A DNA stretch of 64,000 bases from Natrialba taiwanensis DSM 12281 (GTDB lineage Archaea; Halobacteriota; Halobacteria; Halobacteriales; Natrialbaceae): contig NZ_AOIL01000017.1 of NCBI RefSeq assembly GCF_000337595.1, positions 1-64,000 on the forward strand. The letters are read 5' to 3'. The translations under genes were made by a program, and so were the position numbers. This document shows, piece after piece, positions 57,006-64,000 of this stretch. The stretch's first letter is position 1. The number at the start of each line of letters is the position of its first letter. Below the pieces are notes generated by a model. It was not told the DNA's origin and made no database searches. It worked only from the letters and a program-made list of their open reading frames with translations.

Positions 57006-59678
57006 ATGAGTATGGACGCACAGACGGACGAAGACGACGAGCCATCGCTCGAGGGCGGCTACGACCCCGACGCGGTCGAGGCGCGCTGGCAGGACCGCTG
57101 GGTCGACGAGGAAACCTACGCCTACGAGAGCGACCCGAAACGCGATCCGAACACCGTCTACGCCATCGACACGCCGCCGCCGACGGTCTCAGGGAGCCTG
57201 CACATGGGCCACCTCTACGGCCACACGCTGCAGGACTTCGCCGCCCGGTTCCAGCGGATGGCAGACGGCGATGTGCTGTTTCCCTTCGGCTACGACGACA
57301 ACGGGATCGCGAGCGAGCGCCTGACCGAGAAAGAACTCGACATCCGCCACCAGGACTACGAGCGCCGCGAGTTCCAGGAACTCTGCCGCGAGGTCTGTAC
57401 GGAGTACGAGGCCGAGTTCACCGAGAAGATGCAGGGACTCGGTTGCTCGATCGACTGGTCGAACACGTACAAGACGATCGAGCCGCGGGTCCAGCGCGTC
57501 TCGCAGCTTTCCTTCCTCGACCTCTACGAGAAGGGCCGGGAGTACCGCAAGAAGGCCCCCGCGATCTGGTGTCCGGAGTGCGAGACGGCGATTTCCCAGG
57601 TCGAGATGGAAGACGACGAGCGCCACTCGCACTTCAACGACATCGCGTTCGACATCGTCGGTGACGGTGCGGACCGCGACGAGTTCATCATCTCCACGAC
57701 GCGACCTGAACTCATTCCGGCCTGCGTCGCCGTCTTCGTTCACCCGGACGACGAGGACAATCAGGAACTCGTCGGCGAGACGGCTCGCGTGCCGATCTTC
57801 GGCCACGAGGTGCCGATCATCGCGGACGACCGCGTCGACATGGAGAAGGGAAGCGGCGTCGTGATGTGCTGTACCTTCGGCGACCAGAACGACATCGAGT
57901 GGTACCAGGCCTACGACCTGCCGCTTCGCGTCGCCATCGACGAGTCGGCGACGATGACCGACCTGGCGGGCGACTACGAGGGCCTCTCGACGGAAGAAGC
58001 GCGCGAGGCCATCGTCGAGGACTTAGACGACGACGGGTACCTGCGCGACCGCTGGGAGATCACCCACGCCGTCGGCGTCCACGAGCGCTGCGATACCCCC
58101 GTCGAGTTCCGCGTCTCCAAGCAGTGGTACGTCGAGATTCTGGACCACAAGGAGGAGTATCTGGAGGCCGGCCGGGAGATGGACTGGTACCCCGAGAAGA
58201 TGTTCACCCGCTACAAGCACTGGATCGAGGGCTTGGAGTGGGACTGGCTCATCTCGCGCCAGCGCGACTCGGGGATTCCGTTCCCGGTCTGGTACTGCGC
58301 CGAGTGCGACCACGAGATCATGGCCGCAAAGGAAGATCTCCCGGTCGATCCGCTCTCGGACGAGCCGCCGGTCGATAGCTGTCCGGAGTGCGGCCACGAC
58401 GAGTTCGTCGTGGAGGAGGACGTCTTCGACACCTGGGCGACCTCCTCGCTGACCCCCCTCATCAACGCCGGCTGGGACTGGGACGAAGCCGACGAGACGT
58501 TCCGGATGGAGAAACCCGAACTCTACCCGTTCGACCTGCGCCCGCAGGGCCACGACATCATCTCGTTCTGGCTGTTCCACACCGTCGTCAAGTGCTACGA
58601 GCACACCGGCGAGGTGCCCTTCGACGCGACGATGATCAACGGCCACATCCTGGACGAGAACCGCGAGAAGATGTCCAAATCGAAGGGCAACGTCGTCAGA
58701 CCCGACCGGGTGCTCTCAGAGTACCCAGTGGACGCTGTGCGCTTCTGGGCGGCGAGCGCCGCCGTCGGCGACGACTTCCCGTACCAGGAGAAGGACCTGC
58801 GCGCCGGCGAGAAACTCCTTCGCAAACTCTGGAACGCCTCGAAACTCGTCGACACGCTCGCGCCCGCCGAACCCGGCGAACCCGAGGAGCCAGCTGAACT
58901 CGAGCCGATCGACCGCTGGCTGCTCGCCGAATTAGACGACGCGGTCGACGAACTCACCGCGCAGTTCGAGGACTACGAGTTCGCCAAGGCGCGCGACCGC
59001 CTGCGGACGTTCTTCTGGAACACCTTCTGTGATGACTACCTCGAGATCGCGAAGGGCCGCGAGGACAACCCCTCGACACAGTACGCGCTGCGGACCGCAC
59101 ACCGGACGTTCCTCGAACTCTGGGCACCGTTCCTGCCGCACGTGACGGAGGAGATCTGGCAGGCAGTCTATGCAGGCGGGTCCGCGACGGCCCTCGACAG
59201 CATCCACACCCGCGACTGGCCCGCGCCGCAGGGCTACGAGGCCGACCTCACGGCCGGCGAAACCGCACTCGAGGTCATCGGGGCGCTCCGGCGCTACAAG
59301 AGCGAGCACCAGTTGCCGCTGAACGCCGACCTCGAATCCGTCGCCGTCTACGGCCCGATCGAGGGCTTCGAGGACGCCATCCAGAACGTGATGCACGTGC
59401 AGGATCTCACCGTACTCGAGACCGAACCGGAGGTCACCACCGAAGTCGCCTCGATCGACCTCGACTACTCGACGCTCGGCCCGAAGTTCGGCTCGAAGGT
59501 CGGCGACATCGACGCCGGCCTCGAAAGCGGCGAGTACGAGATCGACCGCGACGCTGACGTGCTCCGCGTCGCCGGCGAAGAACTCGATGACGAATTGTTC
59601 GACGTTGAACTCGAGCGCACCTACTCCGGCGAGGGCGACATGATCGAGACCGAGTCGGCGGTCGTCATCGTCGACTAA
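57006..59678 (+). CDS. valS: Valyl-tRNA synthetase
   Basis: 890 aa from ATG 57006 (MSMDAQTDED). Class I synthetase: the HIGH motif is SLHMGHLYGHTL (about 64-75) and KMSKS is in NREKMSKSKGNVVRPD (about 554-569). The editing (CP1) domain includes STTRPELIPACVAVFVHPDD and GSGVVMCCTFGDQNDIEWYQAYDLP. Two zinc-ribbon sites are visible: IWCPECETAISQVEMED and WYCAECDHEIM with DSCPECGHDEFVVEED. The C-terminal anticodon-binding region is present (ALRTAHRTFLELWAPFLPHVTEEIWQAV). Normal archaeal length. An in-frame extension to 56895 was rejected. Confidence 0.96.
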   Translation: MSMDAQTDEDDEPSLEGGYDPDAVEARWQDRWVDEETYAYESDPKRDPNTVYAIDTPPPTVSGSLHMGHLYGHTLQDFAARFQRMADGDVLFPFGYDDNGIASERLTEKELDIRHQDYERREFQELCREVCTEYEAEFTEKMQGLGCSIDWSNTYKTIEPRVQRVSQLSFLDLYEKGREYRKKAPAIWCPECETAISQVEMEDDERHSHFNDIAFDIVGDGADRDEFIISTTRPELIPACVAVFVHPDDEDNQELVGETARVPIFGHEVPIIADDRVDMEKGSGVVMCCTFGDQNDIEWYQAYDLPLRVAIDESATMTDLAGDYEGLSTEEAREAIVEDLDDDGYLRDRWEITHAVGVHERCDTPVEFRVSKQWYVEILDHKEEYLEAGREMDWYPEKMFTRYKHWIEGLEWDWLISRQRDSGIPFPVWYCAECDHEIMAAKEDLPVDPLSDEPPVDSCPECGHDEFVVEEDVFDTWATSSLTPLINAGWDWDEADETFRMEKPELYPFDLRPQGHDIISFWLFHTVVKCYEHTGEVPFDATMINGHILDENREKMSKSKGNVVRPDRVLSEYPVDAVRFWAASAAVGDDFPYQEKDLRAGEKLLRKLWNASKLVDTLAPAEPGEPEEPAELEPIDRWLLAELDDAVDELTAQFEDYEFAKARDRLRTFFWNTFCDDYLEIAKGREDNPSTQYALRTAHRTFLELWAPFLPHVTEEIWQAVYAGGSATALDSIHTRDWPAPQGYEADLTAGETALEVIGALRRYKSEHQLPLNADLESVAVYGPIEGFEDAIQNVMHVQDLTVLETEPEVTTEVASIDLDYSTLGPKFGSKVGDIDAGLESGEYEIDRDADVLRVAGEELDDELFDVELERTYSGEGDMIETESAVVIVD

Positions 59679-59845
59679 TCGGCGACGACGAACTCGCTGG
59701 CCTCGCTTCGCTTCGAGTTCAGCAACGGAACCGACGGACGGTTTCCGATACTGTCGCTGACCGAAGCCAGGCGCGAAACCGCGACAGTCAAACCGTTCTT
59801 TCAGCTATCCGTACTCTCTTGAAGACAGGTTTCGTTCGCGACACT

Positions 59846-60859
59846 ATGCAACGAGTCACCCGCCGCCGCGTGCTCGGACTCGGCGCGGCGAGCCTCGGGG
59901 CCGTCGCCGGTTGTCTGGACGAAACGCCGGGAACGGCCTCCGAAGACGGACCGAACAGCACTGGGGGAGACGAAAACGGAGACGGCGACGGCAACGGAAA
60001 CGGAAAGGCGGACGGCGAGTTCCCACCGTGTCCGGACTACGGCGACAGCGTCGACCGCGTCGTCTGTTACGACGGTGTCGATACCGAGACCGAACCGGCC
60101 GTTCTCGAGCCGTCGGCTCGAACCGTCGAAGAGGGCGGGACGATCGAGTTCACGCTCGCGAACGACGCGGACGAGCGACTGGCGACGAACGTCTACAACT
60201 GGCGCGTCGACAAGTACGTCGACGGCGAGTGGGACCGCGTCGCACCGCGCGGCTACAACGCGCCGCTGATGTACCTCGAATCGGGCGAGGCCCACACCTG
60301 GGCCGTCACGCCCGACAACGACGGGATTGCGGACGGCGGCTACGTCTCGTCGACGGGCGGGACGGACGAACTCACGCTCGAAGGTGTCGGGCCGGGGACG
60401 TACGCGTTCCGTGCTCGCGGCTGGTTCGAGGACCGTCGGGAGGCGGAGCAAATCGCGTTCGCGACGACGTTCGAACTCGAGGCCGAGGAGTTGACACTGA
60501 CGCCGACGGACGCGATCGCGGACACCGAACTCGATGACGAGGGCGACGGCGGCACCGACACGCTCGTCGCCACCTCGACGCGCGGCGATCCCGACGACGA
60601 GTACCAGCGACTGTGCGAATTCGAACTTGAGGTCGTCAACGAACCGGGCGACGGGACGGAGCCACAACGACTGCTCACGGAGCAACTGCTCCGGCACAGC
60701 CAACTCTGGGATGCGGTCGCACTCGCAGCCGAGCGCGACGTATCCACCGTTCGCATCGAGGAATACAACGGCACACACCCGGCGTTCGGTCACGACAGCG
60801 ACGGCCTCTACGGGTTCCAGGAACAGTACTACCGCGTTTGGACAGCTGAACTCGAGTAG
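59846..60859 (+). CDS. Tat-exported lipoprotein of unknown function
   Basis: 337 aa from ATG 59846 (MQRVTRRRVLGLGAAS). The twin-arginine motif (RRRVLGLG, residues 6-13) and lipobox Cys near 25 (AVAGC) indicate Tat export and lipid anchoring, followed by an Asp/Gly/Asn-rich linker (about 40-58; NGDGDGNGNGKADG) and an Ig-like beta domain (VEEGGTIEFTLANDADERLATNVYNWRVDKY and GPGTYAFRARGWFED). No enzymatic motif. Typical of haloarchaeal cell-surface lipoproteins. An upstream Met at 59819 adds nine residues. Confidence 0.75.
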   Translation: MQRVTRRRVLGLGAASLGAVAGCLDETPGTASEDGPNSTGGDENGDGDGNGNGKADGEFPPCPDYGDSVDRVVCYDGVDTETEPAVLEPSARTVEEGGTIEFTLANDADERLATNVYNWRVDKYVDGEWDRVAPRGYNAPLMYLESGEAHTWAVTPDNDGIADGGYVSSTGGTDELTLEGVGPGTYAFRARGWFEDRREAEQIAFATTFELEAEELTLTPTDAIADTELDDEGDGGTDTLVATSTRGDPDDEYQRLCEFELEVVNEPGDGTEPQRLLTEQLLRHSQLWDAVALAAERDVSTVRIEEYNGTHPAFGHDSDGLYGFQEQYYRVWTAELE

Positions 60860-60916
60860 TCGGGCGATGAACTCGGTTTCCAGAACTCGTTTTCGAGAAT
60901 GTGTGGCCGCCGTCCG

Positions 60917-61690
60917 TTACGGTCGCGTCGTGCTCTCGACGCCGCCAGCCGGTTCCGTTTCTGCATCGGATGCCGCTTGAGTCGCCCGCTCCCGGTCGAG
61001 TTCGCGTTCGCAGTGCTTGATGCGCGTCGCCAGCGCGAGAAAGAGAGCGAGGAGGGTGAACGTGACTTCGCCGCCGGCGACGACGCCGAGCGCGTCGGCT
61101 CCGAGAAACATGGGTGTCTCACGCGCGACGGGGATGATCGTGTGATGGAGGTCGCCGGCGACCGGGACGAAGTAATCGACGAGGAGGTTACTCGTGTACC
61201 AGACGAGTGCGATGGCGACGGCTCGAACGGGGAAGTCGGTGATGCGGTGAAGGACGAACGCCTGGACGACCATCGCGAGGTGGCTCCAGAACAGGAACTG
61301 GTACATGAGCGGATCGAGGTAGGCGTAGGCGTCGGCGAACGCGAGCAGCGTGTACGGCGTCCAGAGGCCGAGGATCACGTTCCCGAAGAACGCGAGTGCG
61401 GTCAGCCACGGGAGTTCGTGGCCGAGTTTCCAGGCGGCGATCGCGAGCGCAATGAGCAGGGTCGCCATCGGACTGTCGGGAACCCACGGCCACAGTGCCG
61501 GTGGCGTTCCGGCGAACTGGCCGGAGTAGTACCAGAAGCCGAAGCCCGTCCCCGCGAGGTTGATCGCCACGACGAGCCAGGCGAACCGCAGCCCGAGGTC
61601 CTCCACCGTCTTCGGTACGGGCGCGAGATAGTGCGGCAGCGACCCGCGGTCGGCCGCCGCGGAGTCCGCCAACTGAGTCGACGCGGTCAT
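60917..61690 (-). CDS. DUF1405 integral membrane protein
   Basis: 257 aa from ATG 61690 (MTASTQLADSAAAD). About six membrane helices, with the family pattern AWLVVAINLAGTGFGFWYYSGQF (about 38-60; core GTGFGFWYYSGQF), LGHELPWLTALAFFGNVILGLWTPYTL, MYQFLFWSHLAMVVQAFVLHRI and YTSNLLVDYFVPVAGDLHHT (core NLLVDYFVP). DUF1405 is a bacterial/archaeal membrane family without known activity. Divergent from the acetoacetate decarboxylase-like gene at 61811 with 120 bp between starts. Confidence 0.85.
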   Translation of the reverse strand: MTASTQLADSAAADRGSLPHYLAPVPKTVEDLGLRFAWLVVAINLAGTGFGFWYYSGQFAGTPPALWPWVPDSPMATLLIALAIAAWKLGHELPWLTALAFFGNVILGLWTPYTLLAFADAYAYLDPLMYQFLFWSHLAMVVQAFVLHRITDFPVRAVAIALVWYTSNLLVDYFVPVAGDLHHTIIPVARETPMFLGADALGVVAGGEVTFTLLALFLALATRIKHCERELDRERATQAASDAETEPAGGVESTTRP

Positions 61691-61810
61691 CGTTCGGCGC
61701 GACGGACGGCATGCGCAAAACAGTAGCGGTACCGGGAGCTGTGGCGGGCGCGTTTCGGACCGCGACACCGCACCGATATCACTACGATCATCCCGGCCGT
61801 AGCACCGCCT

Positions 61811-62599
61811 GTGACCACGGTGGACGAACGGACCCGACGCCGGCTTTCGACCGGCCACGTCGTCGAGCTCCCGCTCGACCTCTCGTTTGCGATGGGCGGC
61901 GTCACCGTCCCCGCGCGCCGGAAGCGGCTCGCGACGGTCCTCCCGAGGGGGCTCTCGTCGCTCGCGATCGCACCGGGCGTCGGCTGCGTTGCACTCGTCG
62001 GGATTCAGTATCATCGAGTGGGTCGCGAGACAGGACGAGCGAAAGACGGAGCGGACGGGGCTGCGGAGACAGGACTCGACCCCTACGACGAGTTCGGCGT
62101 CATCGTCCCGGTCGTCCGCGGGAGTCGAACGGACCTTCCCCTCGCGCAACTCGCGGACGGCGAGGTTGGCGGCTACGTCCACTGGCTGCCGGTGACGACC
62201 GATCCGTCCGTCGCGCTCGGCCGAGAGATCTGGGGCTTTCCGAAGGAAGCGGCGGACGTGACGGTGACCGATGGGTCGGATCGAATCCGCGTCACCGTCG
62301 CGGGAGACGGCGATCGCGAGCCGATCCGACTCGATATCTCCCACCCGCGATTCGGACCGACGGAACGCGACTGGACGCTGTGGAGCTATACGACGAAAGA
62401 CGGCGACCTCCTGCGGACGAAGGCTCGCATTCGGGGCGACGTCGCGTTCGGCGTCGGGTCGGCGATCGGGACGCGCCTCGACGCGGCGTCCGGTCTGGCG
62501 GATGAACTCGGTGTCTGGAGACGACCGCTCGGGCGGCTGTACGGATCGAACGTTCGCGCGCGCCTGTTTGCCGGCGAACTGATCTGCGATGACGGATGA
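61811..62599 (+). CDS. Acetoacetate decarboxylase family protein
   Basis: 262 aa from GTG 61811 ([12 protein letters not shown] follows). The family pattern is visible: [10 protein letters not shown] (about 95-104), [32 protein letters not shown] (about 119-150; core [12 protein letters not shown]), with the Lys of GFPKE being in the position of the Schiff-base/substrate-binding region of ADC-fold enzymes. ADC-like proteins catalyse decarboxylation, aldol or dehydration reactions, so exact activity is open. It precedes pdxS by 110 bp; the start of the pdxS frame overlaps its end in another frame only as a shadow. Confidence 0.78.
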   Translation: MTTVDERTRRRLSTGHVVELPLDLSFAMGGVTVPARRKRLATVLPRGLSSLAIAPGVGCVALVGIQYHRVGRETGRAKDGADGAAETGLDPYDEFGVIVPVVRGSRTDLPLAQLADGEVGGYVHWLPVTTDPSVALGREIWGFPKEAADVTVTDGSDRIRVTVAGDGDREPIRLDISHPRFGPTERDWTLWSYTTKDGDLLRTKARIRGDVAFGVGSAIGTRLDAASGLADELGVWRRPLGRLYGSNVRARLFAGELICDDG

Positions 62600-62708
62600 C
62601 GGCGGACGACGGTCGGAATCGGACGATCGGAGCCGAACGTCTTCGGCCGCTGAGACGTTTTACTCCCCAAAGGACACGCGTAAGTGCGGTGACTCCAAAC
62701 CGGGTAGT

Positions 62709-63617
62709 ATGACCGAGGAAACCGATCTCGAGGAACTGCGGCGCGGGACCGACCTCGTCAAGCGCGGCTTCGCACAGATGCAAAAGGGTGGCGTCATCAT
62801 GGACGTCGTCAACCCCGAACAGGCCCGTATTGCCGAGGACGCCGGTGCAGTCGCCGTCATGGCGCTGGAAGCTGTCCCCGCAGATATCCGCAAGCGCGGC
62901 GGCGTCGCCCGCATGGCGGACCCCGCCGATGTCGCGGAGATCGTCGAGGAAGTCTCCATCCCGGTGATGGGCAAGGCCCGCATCGGTCACACGAAGGAAG
63001 CCCAGATCCTGGAGGCCGTCGGCGTCGATATGATCGACGAGAGCGAGGTGCTCACGCCCGCCGACGACGCCTACCACATCGACAAGCGCGACTTTACGGC
63101 ACCCTTCGTCTGCGGCGCGCGCAACCTCGGAGAGGCGCTGCGCCGAATCAACGAGGGTGCGGCGATGATCCGCACCAAGGGCGAAGCCGGCACCGGCGAC
63201 GTCAACCAGGCCGTCCACCACCAGCGGACGATCAAGGGTGCGATTCGCGAGTTAGAAGGCATGACTCACGAGGAGCGCGAGGCCTACGCGCGCGAGATCG
63301 AAGCACCCGCCGAGTTGGTCCACGAAACCGCGGAGATGGGTCGTCTCCCGGTCGTCAACTTCGCCGCCGGCGGGATCGCGACGCCCGCAGACGCGGCGCT
63401 CATGATGCACCACGAGTGCGACGGTATCTTCGTGGGCAGTGGGATCTTCGGCGCAGAAAATCCACCCGTGATGGGCGAGGCGATCGTTCAGGCGACGAAC
63501 AACTGGGACGACCCCGAAACACTCGTCGAGATTTCGAAGAACCTCGGGAAAGGGATGAAGGGCGACGCGAACGCCGACCTGCCAGAAGAGGAGAAGTTGC
63601 AGGGACGGGGCGTCTAA
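62709..63617 (+). CDS. pdxS: Pyridoxal 5'-phosphate synthase subunit PdxS
   Basis: 302 aa from ATG 62709 ([13 protein letters not shown]). PdxS makes PLP from ribose 5-phosphate, glyceraldehyde 3-phosphate and ammonia, the ammonia coming from PdxT. Expected active-site residues are Asp32 ([10 protein letters not shown]) and the Schiff-base Lys89 ([11 protein letters not shown]); [17 protein letters not shown] and [14 protein letters not shown] (phosphate site) also fit. Complete. PdxT is not encoded in this window. A frame opening at 62589 is a shadow extension. Confidence 0.95.
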   Translation: MTEETDLEELRRGTDLVKRGFAQMQKGGVIMDVVNPEQARIAEDAGAVAVMALEAVPADIRKRGGVARMADPADVAEIVEEVSIPVMGKARIGHTKEAQILEAVGVDMIDESEVLTPADDAYHIDKRDFTAPFVCGARNLGEALRRINEGAAMIRTKGEAGTGDVNQAVHHQRTIKGAIRELEGMTHEEREAYAREIEAPAELVHETAEMGRLPVVNFAAGGIATPADAALMMHHECDGIFVGSGIFGAENPPVMGEAIVQATNNWDDPETLVEISKNLGKGMKGDANADLPEEEKLQGRGV

Positions 63618-63693
63618 GACGAGTTCATCGTCAAGTTAGTACCGAATCACCCGTCGACCTGGGGGTCTCGGTACAGATGGCCCCGCCAGTCGA

Positions 63694-64000
63694 TTACTGT
63701 TCATTATCGATCTGCCGTTCGAGCAATCGAATGCGCTGCTCGAGTTCCTCGAGTCGAGTAACCTTCCGCCCGAGAGAGGTGCCGAAAACGACGCAAACAG
63801 CGAGCCCAAGGGCGACCGAGTTCTGTCACCAACTCGATCGCCTGCGTTCGGCGAGCGTCAGTCCCAGAAATCCGAGATACGTCACCAGCGCGCCCGCCAT
63901 CGCCGAGAGGACGGGCGAGGGTGCGACCGTCGCCCCGCCGACGATCGCGAGGAGTGCAAGGCCGACCGCCGTGACCTGCACGGCCGGCCGCTCCCAGTAC
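63694..64000 (-). pseudogene. Membrane protein gene interrupted by an in-frame TGA, cut by window edge
   Basis: On the minus strand from the right edge one frame reads a membrane helix (AVGLALLAIVGGATVA), a second (VLSAMAGALVTYLGFLGLTLA), ERRRSSW, then TGA (63826-63828), then the same frame resumes with QNSVALGLAVCVVFGTSLGRK, a further helix, and a C-terminal coiled-coil-like TRLEELEQRIRLLERQIDNEQ ending at TAA 63694-63696. The coding character on both sides of the stop suggests a single gene broken by one TGA; two separate genes are less likely because the second part lacks a start codon. The 5' end lies outside the window. Family not recognised. Confidence 0.6.

Overview
This 64 kb window is chromosomal DNA from an extremely halophilic archaeon (class Halobacteria; the gene content fits Natrialbales best, by inference). 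The evidence is the highly acidic proteome, the high G+C content, TATA-like boxes 22-35 nt upstream of start codons (leaderless transcription), Tat-type secretion signals, and many haloarchaeal families: RdfA, DUF2270, DUF7344, DUF7521, DUF5778, LWR-salt protein, HTH-10/Bat regulators, archaeal DnaG, siroheme-route heme enzymes and eIF5A.

Layout. 0-5 kb: a cut-off IS630-type transposase, then an IclR regulator, arginase and a class III aminotransferase, all on the minus strand (arginine/ornithine catabolism). 5-24 kb is an accessory zone: RdfA, an iron-siderophore binding lipoprotein behind a perfect iron-box palindrome, a PLP decarboxylase bracketed by insertion-sequence ends, an AT-rich stretch with a HTH/DUF7521 pair and a perfect 9+9 bp operator-like repeat, decayed transposases, a Bat-like regulator with a LysE exporter, a broken TM2 gene, a PD-(D/E)XK nuclease-like protein with a duplicated C-terminal domain, a flavin monooxygenase with a divergent Bat-like regulator, and a broken glycosyltransferase. 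24-64 kb is mostly core genome: Nif3, agmatinase overlapping eIF5A, an enolase-superfamily enzyme, Hsp20 and an ABC1 kinase, two MoeA genes, a heme cluster (hemA, sirC-like, fused siroheme decarboxylase), two cis-prenyltransferase genes with a DUF92 membrane protein, DnaG, a DUF3311/sodium-solute symporter pair, a CARF-type regulator, ValRS, an acetoacetate decarboxylase-like protein and PdxS. The window ends in a gene interrupted by a stop codon.

How genes may work together. eIF5A and agmatinase share a 1-bp stop/start overlap, matching the agmatine-based hypusination route proposed for halophiles. HemA, the SirC-like enzyme and the fused AhbA/AhbB protein form a minus-strand heme operon. 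The two cis-prenyltransferase proteins have complementary losses of conserved motifs and may form a heteromer; the neighbouring DUF92 protein could recycle polyprenol. The most unusual leads are that pair, the nuclease/duplicated-domain protein, the iron box over the TATA element, the operator at 10.44 kb, and the ABC1 kinase that lacks any ATG/GTG start and follows Hsp20 in the same frame. No rRNA, tRNA or CRISPR array was seen.
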